Shown one piece after another: positions 8,436 to 16,983 of a stretch of 64,000 nucleotides of DNA. A program made the translations under genes and the position numbers. Under the pieces are notes generated by a model. It saw only the letters and a program-made list of their open reading frames with translations, did no database searches and was not told the DNA's origin. The stretch covers positions 1 through 64,000 of the forward strand of contig NZ_BAGK01000212.1 of NCBI RefSeq assembly GCF_000308795.1, written 5' to 3'. Within the stretch, counting starts at the first letter, position 1; each line of letters opens with the position of its first letter. The stretch is from Nocardia thailandica NBRC 100428. Its GTDB lineage: Bacteria; Actinomycetota; Actinomycetes; Mycobacteriales; Mycobacteriaceae.

Positions 8436-11400
8436 ATGGCCCGCGACAACGACGCCGCAGCCCGCTTGTCCCAGCGTATCGAGGCGCTCTACGCCGCCGA
8501 CGACCAGATCCGCGCCGCGCGGCCGCTGCCGGAGGTGCAGGAGCGGCTCGGCGCGCCGGGGCTGTCGGTGAACCAGTTGATCACCACGGTCATGACCGGC
8601 TACGCCGACCGGCCCGCCGTCGGCACCCGGCGCCGCGACGGGCGCACCCTGCTGCCCGACCACGACCTGCTCACCTACGCCCAGCTCTGGGAGCGGGCCG
8701 GCGCGATCGCGGCCGCCTGGCACGCCGACGGGGTCCGGCCCGGCGACTTCGTCGTCGTCATCGGCTTCACCAGCGCCGAGTACCTGGCGATCGACCTGGC
8801 GGTGACCCACCTCGGCGCCGTCGTCGTCCCGCTGACGGGCGGGGTGAGCCCGGGCAGGCTGCGCGCCATCCTCGACGAGACCGAGCCCGCCGTCCTCGCG
8901 GTCGACCACGACAACCTGCCCGCCGCGCTCGCGGCCACGGGCGACGGCGGCGGTCCCCGGTCACTGCTGCTGTTCGATCACCGCGAGGACGACGACACGC
9001 ACGCCGCCGCCCTCGCCGCCGCGCGGACGGCGGCGGCGGACACCGGGATCGCCGTGCGGACCCACGACGAGGTCCGCGCGCGGGGCGAGCAGGCGCCGCC
9101 GGCGCCGTTGTTCGAGCCCGAACCGGGTACCGACCCGCTCGCCATGCTGATCTACACCTCCGGCAGTACGGGAACGCCCAAGGGCGCCATGTACACCCAC
9201 CGGCTGGTCGCCGACGGGTGGCGGGCCGGGCGCCCGCTGGCCGCGATCACCCTGAACTACCTGCCGATGAGCCACATCGCGGCGCGGCTCACCCTGATCT
9301 CCACCCTGACGCGCGGCGGCACCGCGTATTTCGCGTCCGCGCCCGACATGTCCACGCTGTTCGACGACTTCGCGCTCGTCCGCCCGACCGAGGTGTTCCT
9401 CGTTCCGCGCGTGTGCGACATCGTCTTCCAGCGGTACCGCCGCGAGATGGATTCGCGCGGTACCGGCGTCGACGAGGAGGCCCTCGCCGAGCGGGTGCGG
9501 ACCGAACTGCGGGAGGACCTGCTCGGCGGCAGGCTCATGATGACCATCTGCGGCAGCGCCCCGCTGGCGCCCGAGATGCGCGCCTTCATGGAATCGGTGC
9601 TGCAACTCCAGCTGCACGACGGCTACGGCTCGACCGAGGCGGGCGGCGCGCTGCTGGTCAACGGTTATCTGCTGCGTCCGCCGGTGCTCGACTACAAGCT
9701 CGTCGACGTGCCGGAGCTGGGCTACTTCGCCACCGACAAGCCGTATCCGCGCGGCGAACTGCTGCTCAAGACCAGCAGCATGGTCCCCGGCTACTACAAG
9801 CGGCCCGATGTCACCGCGGAGATGTTCGACGCGGACGGGTTCTACCGCACCGGTGACGTCGTGGCCGAGCTCGGCCCCGACCGGCTCAGCTACGTCGACC
9901 GGCGCAACAACGTCCTGAAGCTGTCCCAGGGCGAGTTCGTGACGGTGTCGAATCTCGAAGCCGCGTACGTCGCCTCGCCGCTGATCCGCCAGATCTACGT
10001 GCACGGCAGCAGCGAGCGCGCCTACCTGCTCGCGGTCATCGTGCCCACCGAGCGCGCCGCCGCGCTCCCGGAGGCGCGGTTGCGGCCCGCCCTGCACGAG
10101 GAACTGCGCGCCATCGCCCGCGCGGCCGGGCTCGAATCCTATGAGATCCCCCGGGAATTCCTGCTGGAACCCGAGCCGTTCACGATCGCCAACGGGCTGC
10201 TCTCGGGCGTGGCCAAGCTGCTGCGGCCCGCGCTGAAACAGCGCTACGGTGGCCGGCTCGACCAGCTCTACGCCGACCTGGCCCGCGGCCAGGAGGACGA
10301 GCTGCGCGCGCTGCGCCGCGACGCCGCGGTCCTGCCGGTGGCCGAGACCGTCGCCCGCGCGACGCGGGCCGTCCTGGGGTGCGCGGTCGAGGATCTGCGG
10401 CCCGACGCGCACTTCGCCGACCTCGGCGGCGACTCGCTCGCGGCGCTGTCCTACGCCGACCTGCTGCGGGAGCTGCTCGGGGTCGACGTCCCGGTGAACG
10501 TGGTACTCGGCCCGGCCGGCGACCTGGCCGGTATCGCGGCCTACATCACCCGCCGCCGCGCGGGCGGTGCGCGCCCCACGCCGGCCTCGGTACACGGCGA
10601 CGGCGCCGCCGAGATCCGGGCCGCCGACCTCACCCTGGAGCGGTTCCTCGATCACGAGACCCTCACCGCCGCCGCGGATCTCCCCGCCGCCGCGCCGGAG
10701 CCGCGCACGGTGCTGATCACCGGCGCCAACGGCTACCTCGGACGGTTCCTCGTGCTCGAATGGCTGTCGCGGCCGGGCACGCGGGTCATCGCGCTGGTTC
10801 GTGGCGCCGACGCGGGCGCGGCGCGGGACCGGCTGCTCGCCGGCTTCGGCGACCACGTCCCCGCCGCGCTCACCGGCGCCGACGGGCCCGAGGTGCTCGC
10901 GGGCGACATCAGCGAGCCGGATTTCGGTCTGCCGGTACAGCAGTGGCGGCGGCTCGCCGCCGAGGTCGACCTCATCGTGCACTCCGGCGCCCTGGTCAAC
11001 CACGTCCTGCCCTACGCGCAGCTGTTCGGGCCCAACGTCGTCGGCACGGCCGAGGTGTTGCGGCTGGCGCTGACCACCACCCGCAAACCGGTCGCCTACC
11101 TGTCCACCGTGGCCGTCGCCGCGCAGGGGGAGTCCTTCGCCGAGGACGGCGACGTGCGGGTCATGAGCCCGGTGCGCACGCTGGACGCGAGCTACGCCAA
11201 CGGCTACGGCAACAGCAAGTGGGCGGGCGAGGTGCTGCTGCGCGAGGCCGCCGACCGGTTCGGGCTGCCCGTCACGGTGTTCCGGTCGGACATGATCCTG
11301 GCCCACCGGACGCTGCCCGGCCAGCTCAACGTGCCCGACGTGTTCACCCGGCTGCTGCTGAGCGTGCTGCTCACCGGGCTGGCCCCGGCCTCGTTCTACC

Positions 11401-11882
11401 GCACCGGCCCGGACGGGACCCGGCAGCGGGCGCACTACGACGGGCTGCCCGCCGACTTCGTCGCCGCCGCGATCGTCGCCCTCGGCGCGCATACCACGGG
11501 CCATCGCACCTACGACGTGGTCAATCCGCACGACGACGGCATCGGCCTCGACACCTTCGTCGACTGGCTGATCGAGGCCGGGCACCCGATCGACCGCATC
11601 GACGACCACGCCGCCTGGTTCGAGCGGTTCGCCACGGCGTTGCGCGGGCTGCCCGAGCAGCAGCGCAGGCACTCGCTGCTGCCGGTGCTCGAGGTTTATC
11701 GCCACCCGGGCCGGGCGCGGGCCGGATCGGCGCTGCCCGCGGCGGGGTTCCGGGACGCGGTGCGCGCGGCGGGCCTGCCCGGCGCGCCCGACATCCCGCA
11801 CCTGGATCCGGCGCTGATCACCAAGTACGTCACCGACCTGCGCGAACTCGGGCTGCTCGACCCGGACAAACCGGCCGACTGA
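8436..11882 (+). CDS. car: Carboxylic acid reductase (A-PCP-R three-domain enzyme)
   Basis: A 1148-aa enzyme that reduces a carboxylic acid to the aldehyde using ATP and NADPH. The adenylation domain has LIYTSGSTGTPKG (about 239-251). The carrier domain has ADLGGDSLAALSY with the phosphopantetheine serine at about 667. The reductase domain begins VLITGANGYLGRF (about 759) and has the SDR-type Y924/K928 pair (YGNSKWAGE). Length and order match Nocardia and Mycobacterium CAR. A phosphopantetheinyl transferase is required and is not encoded nearby. The start follows GAGGGAAGGAAG. The gene is monocistronic: it converges with the small gene at 11888 only 5 nt after its stop. Confidence 0.95.
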   Translation: MARDNDAAARLSQRIEALYAADDQIRAARPLPEVQERLGAPGLSVNQLITTVMTGYADRPAVGTRRRDGRTLLPDHDLLTYAQLWERAGAIAAAWHADGVRPGDFVVVIGFTSAEYLAIDLAVTHLGAVVVPLTGGVSPGRLRAILDETEPAVLAVDHDNLPAALAATGDGGGPRSLLLFDHREDDDTHAAALAAARTAAADTGIAVRTHDEVRARGEQAPPAPLFEPEPGTDPLAMLIYTSGSTGTPKGAMYTHRLVADGWRAGRPLAAITLNYLPMSHIAARLTLISTLTRGGTAYFASAPDMSTLFDDFALVRPTEVFLVPRVCDIVFQRYRREMDSRGTGVDEEALAERVRTELREDLLGGRLMMTICGSAPLAPEMRAFMESVLQLQLHDGYGSTEAGGALLVNGYLLRPPVLDYKLVDVPELGYFATDKPYPRGELLLKTSSMVPGYYKRPDVTAEMFDADGFYRTGDVVAELGPDRLSYVDRRNNVLKLSQGEFVTVSNLEAAYVASPLIRQIYVHGSSERAYLLAVIVPTERAAALPEARLRPALHEELRAIARAAGLESYEIPREFLLEPEPFTIANGLLSGVAKLLRPALKQRYGGRLDQLYADLARGQEDELRALRRDAAVLPVAETVARATRAVLGCAVEDLRPDAHFADLGGDSLAALSYADLLRELLGVDVPVNVVLGPAGDLAGIAAYITRRRAGGARPTPASVHGDGAAEIRAADLTLERFLDHETLTAAADLPAAAPEPRTVLITGANGYLGRFLVLEWLSRPGTRVIALVRGADAGAARDRLLAGFGDHVPAALTGADGPEVLAGDISEPDFGLPVQQWRRLAAEVDLIVHSGALVNHVLPYAQLFGPNVVGTAEVLRLALTTTRKPVAYLSTVAVAAQGESFAEDGDVRVMSPVRTLDASYANGYGNSKWAGEVLLREAADRFGLPVTVFRSDMILAHRTLPGQLNVPDVFTRLLLSVLLTGLAPASFYRTGPDGTRQRAHYDGLPADFVAAAIVALGAHTTGHRTYDVVNPHDDGIGLDTFVDWLIEAGHPIDRIDDHAAWFERFATALRGLPEQQRRHSLLPVLEVYRHPGRARAGSALPAAGFRDAVRAAGLPGAPDIPHLDPALITKYVTDLRELGLLDPDKPAD

Positions 11883-11887
11883 GCCGG

Positions 11888-12082
11888 TCAGTCCTCGCTG
11901 CTCGCGCGCTCCCCGACGAAGCGCGCGAGCCCGGGGTCGGCCGAGGTGAAGCGGTCGACCTCCTGACCGCCCGCGCAGTCGAACAGCCCGATCGTCAGCC
12001 CGGCCGGACCCCGGCCGAGCACCCGCCAGACGGCGCCGGACCCGGTCCAGCGCCGCAGGGTCTCGACCGGATCGGCGGCCAT
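11888..12082 (-). CDS. Small conserved hypothetical protein (64 aa)
   Basis: A 64-aa acidic protein beginning MAADPVETLRRWTGSGAVW and ending SSED. I recognise the general pattern (short actinobacterial protein with a WRV.......IGL..CDGG-like core) but no named family. The ATG at 12082 has GGGAG 5 nt upstream, just after the MFS stop. A GTG at 12088 overlapping the MFS stop (GTGA) is the alternative. It sits immediately downstream of the MFS gene, so it is probably the second gene of that operon. Confidence 0.65.
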   Translation of the reverse strand: MAADPVETLRRWTGSGAVWRVLGRGPAGLTIGLFDCAGGQEVDRFTSADPGLARFVGERASSED

Positions 12083-12084
12083 CG

Positions 12085-13299
12085 TCACTCCCGGTAGTTG
12101 GCGGCGACCAGCGCGAGGCAGGCCGCCGCGACCAGCGCGGCGACGAGGTACATCGCCGGATAACCGAAGCCGGCGTGCGTGTGCAGGGCCGACAGCAGCG
12201 CGGGCACCCCGAAGCCGAGATAACTCACCGAGTAGAACACACCGGTCAGCTGCGCGAGCCTGCCTTCGGGCGCGATCCGCTCGATCTGCTGCAGCCCGGC
12301 CACGAGGCCGATGCCGTACCCGCAGCCCAGGGTGGCCGCGGCCGCGAGCGTCAGCGGGATGGAGAGCCCGGCCGCGGTGGCCGCGGCCAGCAGCATGCCG
12401 AGGGTGAGCAGGACCAGCGCGATCACGGCGGCGCGCGCGGTGCCGGGCCGGTCGATGCGTCGGGCGGCCGACTGGATGGCGAAGCCGCAGCCCAGCGTCA
12501 CCATGCAGACCAGGGCCGAGAACGCGATCGGCGCCTCGGTCACCCGGCTCATCATCAGGGTGGGCAGCACGGCGTAGGCGGTGGCGTTGGCGGTGAACAG
12601 CCACAGCGCGACCGGCAGCGCCACGCACAGGAACCGGCGCAGGCCCGCCGGGGCGAGCCGGGCGCGCCGCGCCGGTCCCGCCGCGCGCGCGGTGACGGTC
12701 TCGGGGATGCGGGCCAACCCCACGGTCGTGGCCACACACAGCAGCGCGTTGATCAGGTAGGCCGAGGAGTTCGGCAGCGGGCCCCACTGGGCCAGGGTGC
12801 CCGCGACCACGGCGCCGACCGCGAAGCCGCCGGTCAGGCTCATCGCCGAGCGGCGCGCGCCCGCGCCGGGCGCGGCGGCGCCGAACGGGGCCGCCGACAG
12901 TTCCTTGAGCCAGCTCCCGCCCACGGCCATGGCAAGGCCGAGCGCGAGCCCGCTCAGCAGGCGGCCCGCCGCGAGCATCGGCACCGAGGCCGCGCCCGCC
13001 GCCAGCAGCAGCGACCCGGCCGCCGCGACGGGCGCGGCGGGCAGCATCAAGGCCCGGCGGCCGAAGCGGTCCGAGAGCGGACCGCCGATCAGCATGGCGG
13101 GCACGATGCCGAAGACGTAGTAGAACAGCAGCAGATCGACCGAGGTCGGGGCCAGCCCGTGCAGCTTGTACATCACCAGCAGCGGCGTGAACTCGTTGCC
13201 GCCCCAGGCGATGGCGAACATCGCCGCCGCCACCGGGAACCAGGCGCGAGTCGCCGCGGGCGCCGCGGCGCGCGGGCGTTCGGCGCTGAGAATCGCCAT
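12085..13299 (-). CDS. Major facilitator superfamily exporter
   Basis: A 404-aa polytopic membrane protein with about 12 predicted helices. The MFS motif A is visible after the second helix (GGPLSDRFGRRALML). The N-terminal helix reads WFPVAAAMFAIAWGGNEF, typical of the CynX/YcaD-type and drug-exporter branches. The substrate cannot be read from sequence. I prefer ATG 13299 because AGGAAAGG lies 6 nt upstream; a GTG sits one codon earlier. The gene is divergent from the DUF72 gene, with a 150-nt shared upstream region, and is followed by the 64-aa protein. Confidence 0.85.
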   Translation of the reverse strand: MAILSAERPRAAAPAATRAWFPVAAAMFAIAWGGNEFTPLLVMYKLHGLAPTSVDLLLFYYVFGIVPAMLIGGPLSDRFGRRALMLPAAPVAAAGSLLLAAGAASVPMLAAGRLLSGLALGLAMAVGGSWLKELSAAPFGAAAPGAGARRSAMSLTGGFAVGAVVAGTLAQWGPLPNSSAYLINALLCVATTVGLARIPETVTARAAGPARRARLAPAGLRRFLCVALPVALWLFTANATAYAVLPTLMMSRVTEAPIAFSALVCMVTLGCGFAIQSAARRIDRPGTARAAVIALVLLTLGMLLAAATAAGLSIPLTLAAAATLGCGYGIGLVAGLQQIERIAPEGRLAQLTGVFYSVSYLGFGVPALLSALHTHAGFGYPAMYLVAALVAAACLALVAANYRE

Positions 13300-13452
13300 C
13301 ACAGACCTTTCCTACGGTGTGGACCTCCGCCCCGTCGCCGGGGTCGAGGACGTACATGCCGTCGTGGTGTGTGCGGCGAGAATCGGGCGCCGGATCAGCG
13401 GCGTGCCCGGCTCGATCTTAGTCGCGCGTGTTTCGTGTACTACCGTCGGCCC

Positions 13453-14295
13453 ATGCGGCGGCTGGACGTGGGATGTGCGATGTGGACCCATCCGCAGTGG
13501 CAGGAACGGCTGCCGGCGCCGGGCGAGCGGCTGCGCGCCTACGCCGGCTACTGCACCGCGGTCGAGGGCAACACCACCTTCTACGCGACCCCGTCCGCCG
13601 CGACCGTGGAGTCCTGGGCCCGCCAGACCGAACCCGATTTCCGCTTCGTCCTCAAGCTGCCGCGCCCGATCACCCACGAGCATCGCCTGATGGGCGCCGA
13701 GGCTCCGCTGGCGAGCTTCCTCGACACCATGGCCCCGCTCGGCCCGCGCCTGCACGCCCTGTGGATCCAGCTCCCCGCGGGCTTCGGCCCGGCCGAGCTC
13801 GGCGCGCTCGCCCGGTTCCAGCGGGCGCTGCCGTCCGGGCTGCGCTGCGCGGTCGAGGTGCGCCATCCGGCCTTCTTCCACGACGAGCGCGCGGCCACCC
13901 AGCTGGAACGCGTGCTCGGCCGGATCGGCGCGGAGTGGGTGCCCTTCGACACCACCGTGCTGTTCGACGGGCCCGCCGCCGATCCGTCGGAGTTCGAGGC
14001 GCGGTCGAAGAAGCCGCGGCTGCCAAGGCGGACGCGGGCCCTCACCGAGTTCCCCATCGTGCGCTACCACGGCCGCGCCGACCGCGCGGTCACCGTGGCG
14101 GGCTGGGCGCCCTGGGTGGCGCAGGCGCGGCAGTGGCTGGCCGAGGGCCGCTCGCCGACCGTCTTCGTGCACACCCCGGACAACGCCGCCGCCCGCGACC
14201 TGGCCCGGCAGTTCCACGACGAGGTGCGCGCCGGCGTCCCCGACCTGCGGCCCCTGCCCACGCCGCCCGCCACCGAGCCGATGACCTTGTTCTAG
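13453..14295 (+). CDS. DUF72 (YecE-like) protein
   Basis: The 280-aa protein fits the DUF72 TIM-barrel family: GCAMWTHPQW at the N-terminus, then EGNTTFYATPS, FRFVLKLPRPITHE and a distal IVRYHGR. Family members are about 240-300 aa. Their reaction is unknown; the fold suggests a sugar- or nucleotide-related isomerase or nuclease, but that is not proven. It stands alone, divergent from the MFS gene. Confidence 0.85.
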   Translation: MRRLDVGCAMWTHPQWQERLPAPGERLRAYAGYCTAVEGNTTFYATPSAATVESWARQTEPDFRFVLKLPRPITHEHRLMGAEAPLASFLDTMAPLGPRLHALWIQLPAGFGPAELGALARFQRALPSGLRCAVEVRHPAFFHDERAATQLERVLGRIGAEWVPFDTTVLFDGPAADPSEFEARSKKPRLPRRTRALTEFPIVRYHGRADRAVTVAGWAPWVAQARQWLAEGRSPTVFVHTPDNAAARDLARQFHDEVRAGVPDLRPLPTPPATEPMTLF

Positions 14296-14389
14296 CGACC
14301 TGGCCCCATTCGTCATGCGCATGTCGTATGACCGTGGCATGCTGTCGCCACACTGGGGAGTGGGTGGGCCGAACGAGAGGTCCGCTGAA

Positions 14390-16072
14390 ATGTCCACCGA
14401 GCGAACGACATCGCCCGATCCGGCCCGGCTCACCGCCGCGCCGCACTGCGAACCGCGGCTGGAACACCGTGTCCGGGAAGAACGTTCGGCCCGGCCGTCG
14501 CGCCGCGCCGGGCGTGCCACCGCGCCCACCGGCCTGCGCCGTGCCCTGCGCGGAACCTGCGTGCAGGGCGCCGACGCCGAAACCGCTTCCCCCGCAGCTT
14601 CTCCGGCGCCCGTTTCGTCGGCCGCCCGAGGGTCGAACGCCCTCCCGCTCGTCCCGGCGGCGGTCGTGTCGGCGTCGGCTGTATCGCCGCCGGCAGCGTC
14701 GGTGCCGGGCGCGTCGGCGCCGGTCCCCACGGTGCCGGCCGCACGGTCGATGTCGGGATCGGCCGCGCCGGCGGCGTCCGCGTCGCCGCCGGCGGCGGCC
14801 GAATCGGCACCGGCCCCCACCACAGCAGCCGTGTCGGTGGTGCCGGCGGGCGTCGCGTCCGTGCCGGCTCCCACGGCGGCTGCCGTACCGGCGGTGCCGG
14901 CGCCGGGCAGGCCGGCGAAGATCACGACGGCGCCGAATGTGTCGACGGTGCTCGCGTCGGCACCAGTCGTGACGGCGGCCGGGTCTGTACCGGTCCTGTC
15001 GGCCACAGCCGCGTCGGCGATGCCGTCCCCGGCCGCGTTGCCGGTGGACGCGTCGGCTCCAGCGGTGTCAGGGGCGAAGGAATCGGAACCGGTCGCCACG
15101 GCAGGAGGAGTCTCGGCGGTGGCGGCGTCAGCGGCGTCCGCACCGGCTCCTACGACAGTTGCCGACTCGGGGATGCCCGCGCCGGTCGGGTTGGCGGAAA
15201 TCGGTACGGCACCAGGTGCGCCGGCGGTGCTCGCGTCGGTACCTGACGGGTCGACGGGGCGTGCATCGGCACCAGCCGCATCGGCGGCGGCCGGGTCCGT
15301 ACCGGTCCTATCTGCCGCAGCCGCGTCGGCGGTCGTCTCGGGGGCGTCCGCGGTTCCGCCGGTCTCCTCGGCGCGGGCCGAATCGGCTGCGGCGTCGGCT
15401 CCCGTGGCCGCGGCGGCGGCGGTGGGCGTCGGCGATGACGGTCTCCGTGGCGGCGGGGCGATGTCGGGTCCCTGCGGAATCGGGGGCGTGTCGCGTCGCG
15501 GTCGCCCGGTGCCGGTCTCGGCGAGCAGCGCGCGTGTGCCGCTCGGCGGCGAGACCGTCCCGGCCGGGGCACACGTGGCTGCGGGGGAGACCACCGCGGC
15601 TGCGGGAAAGACCGCCGCGGCTGCGGGGAAGACCGCCGCGGCTGCGGGGAAGACCGCCGCGGTCGCGGGGGAGAACGCCGCGGTCGCGGGGAAGTACGTC
15701 GCGGTCGCGGGGGAGACTCGCGCGGTCGCGGGTTCGCGGGTGGGTAGTGCCGGAAATGGTTCGCCGGTGGCGAGGTTCGGGGAGCAGGTGTTGCGGCTGG
15801 CGATGGAGGTCGTCGACGGGCGGCGGGCCGCCGGTCAGCTGCGGCCGGTCGCCGATACCCGTGCGCTCGAGGCGATCCGGACGATGGTCGGCCGCGCGCC
15901 CGGCCGCGAACTCGGTACCGCCACCGGCATCCGCATGCACCGGCCCCATGTCGACGACGCGGGCGCCGAACTCTTCGCGACCTATCGGCGGGGCCCGCGG
16001 TACTTCGCCATCGCCGCCCGGGTCGACCGGGTCGCCGACGGCTGGCGGCTGACCGCCTTCCGGCTCTGCTGA
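14390..16072 (+). CDS. Rv3235-like protein with a giant Ala/Pro/Val/Ser-rich insertion
   Basis: Only the ends look like a folded protein. The C-terminal 110 residues (about 450-560) resemble the actinobacterial Rv3235 family: VLRLAMEVVDGRRAAGQLRP, then TMVGRAPGRE, RMHRPHVDDAGAE and YFAIAARVDRVADGWRLTAF. The N-terminus (1 to about 55) is basic. Between them lie about 390 residues made almost only of A, P, V, S, T and G. This part includes an imperfect internal duplication (about 14863-15020 against 15139-15330) and seven tandem 21-bp repeats. Usual family length is about 150-200 aa, so this is roughly threefold longer. GAGAGG precedes the ATG at 14390. Function is unknown. Confidence 0.72.
   Translation: MSTERTTSPDPARLTAAPHCEPRLEHRVREERSARPSRRAGRATAPTGLRRALRGTCVQGADAETASPAASPAPVSSAARGSNALPLVPAAVVSASAVSPPAASVPGASAPVPTVPAARSMSGSAAPAASASPPAAAESAPAPTTAAVSVVPAGVASVPAPTAAAVPAVPAPGRPAKITTAPNVSTVLASAPVVTAAGSVPVLSATAASAMPSPAALPVDASAPAVSGAKESEPVATAGGVSAVAASAASAPAPTTVADSGMPAPVGLAEIGTAPGAPAVLASVPDGSTGRASAPAASAAAGSVPVLSAAAASAVVSGASAVPPVSSARAESAAASAPVAAAAAVGVGDDGLRGGGAMSGPCGIGGVSRRGRPVPVSASSARVPLGGETVPAGAHVAAGETTAAAGKTAAAAGKTAAAAGKTAAVAGENAAVAGKYVAVAGETRAVAGSRVGSAGNGSPVARFGEQVLRLAMEVVDGRRAAGQLRPVADTRALEAIRTMVGRAPGRELGTATGIRMHRPHVDDAGAELFATYRRGPRYFAIAARVDRVADGWRLTAFRLC
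15578..15724 (+). repeat. Seven tandem copies of a 21-bp coding repeat
   Basis: Seven consecutive in-frame 21-bp units occur at 15578, 15599, 15620, 15641, 15662, 15683 and 15704, plus a partial eighth to 15740. Each encodes seven residues of the form AAGKTAA (variants AAGETTA, VAGENAA, VAGKYVA). Copies three and four are identical. The repeats keep frame and extend the low-complexity region of the Rv3235-like protein. Confidence 0.95.
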
Positions 16073-16292
16073 GCGTCGGGCGCGGACGACGGCCCGGACG
16101 CGTGGCGGCGCCGGGCAACCGAATTCGCCGGTCCCGCGGAAGCCGCCGTGCCCCGGCGATCCCCGCCGCCCGAAGAGCGGGGACCACCTGCCGACCGCGC
16201 CGGACCTGGGGGAGGGTGGGGCTTACAACCGGCGAGGCCAGGGTGTGTCGATGCGCCCTCTTCCGTGGCTGGATCGGGCGGCGCATCACTGA

Positions 16293-16769
16293 TTATTCGT
16301 CGCCGTCGCCGCCGTGGCTTGGTGGATCCTCCGGGGCGTCGGGCAGCCGCCGGGCGCCGCGCACCACGTCGCCGACGAGATCGTCGTATCCGCAGGCCAA
16401 TTCGTCGAGGCGCTGCTGGGCCGACCGCAGCTGCGCCTCCGCGCCGCAGGCCAGCGCCCGGTAGGTGAGCGCGGCGAACAGCGCCAGCCGGTCGACCACG
16501 GCGCCGATGCTCTCGGTGTGCATGGGCGCGGTGTCGGCGGCGGGGGGCGTGCGGATGAGCACCCACCGGTCGATCTCGGTGACCAGCCGCGCCCGCGCCC
16601 AGTCGATGTCGCTGGTGTCTCCCGGCAGGATGAGCTCCCGCCGCTCGTGCAGCGTCGAGAGATCGTGTGCCGCACGCAGTATCGGGTCCCCGCCGATGAC
16701 GACCCCCCGCACCGCCCGCAGCATCACGTCCCGCTGAGGCAGCCCCACCCCCGCACCGTCCCGCTCCAC
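16293..16769 (-). CDS. DUF4254-like protein
   Basis: A 158-aa protein with the pattern I associate with actinobacterial DUF4254 proteins: an early LPQRDVMLRAVRG, then PILRAAHDLSTLHERRE, DIDWARARLVTEIDRWV, and MHTESIGAVVDRLALF. The function is unknown. The GTG at 16769 has GAAAGG 8 nt upstream; a TTG at 16799 is less likely. Such genes often lie near other envelope-associated genes, but here it is isolated. Confidence 0.65.
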   Translation of the reverse strand: MERDGAGVGLPQRDVMLRAVRGVVIGGDPILRAAHDLSTLHERRELILPGDTSDIDWARARLVTEIDRWVLIRTPPAADTAPMHTESIGAVVDRLALFAALTYRALACGAEAQLRSAQQRLDELACGYDDLVGDVVRGARRLPDAPEDPPSHGGDGDE

Positions 16770-16888
16770 GCCACCGACCTTTCGCCGAACCACCCGCAAC
16801 GAACAACATTCGTCCCAGCCGGAAGCGTGGATAGGCGTGGGCCGGGAAGACGCGAGGCCCGGCGAACGAGGGGCGCGTCCCGTGTCGA

Positions 16889-16942
16889 CGACGACGACCC
16901 CGGACCCGTGCGGCGCAGCCGCGAAGTCCGGGGTCGTCGTCG
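16889..16942. terminator. Long hairpin downstream of acyl-CoA dehydrogenase gene
   Basis: Arms of 16 bp (16889-16904 and 16927-16942) match perfectly. The 22-nt loop contains a smaller GCGGC/GCCGC hairpin. It lies just past the stop of the minus-strand gene at 16984. No T-run follows, as is common in high-GC actinobacteria. Confidence 0.7.
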
Positions 16943-16983
16943 AGCCGAGAAGGGCCGCGACCCGAGCGCGCAGGCGCTCGATG

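Noticed and set aside
8961..11801. A 946-codon open frame opposite the carboxylic acid reductase gene
   Set aside because: It has no motifs, while the plus strand encodes a complete three-domain enzyme.
13312..15594. A 760-codon open frame on the minus strand across the DUF72 and repeat-rich genes
   Set aside because: The plus-strand frames carry recognisable DUF72 and Rv3235-like domains; the minus frame is low-complexity and arises from GC-rich codon bias.
15578..15724. Possible CRISPR array or other noncoding repeat
   Set aside because: The 21-bp units are contiguous without spacers and stay in frame inside a coding sequence.
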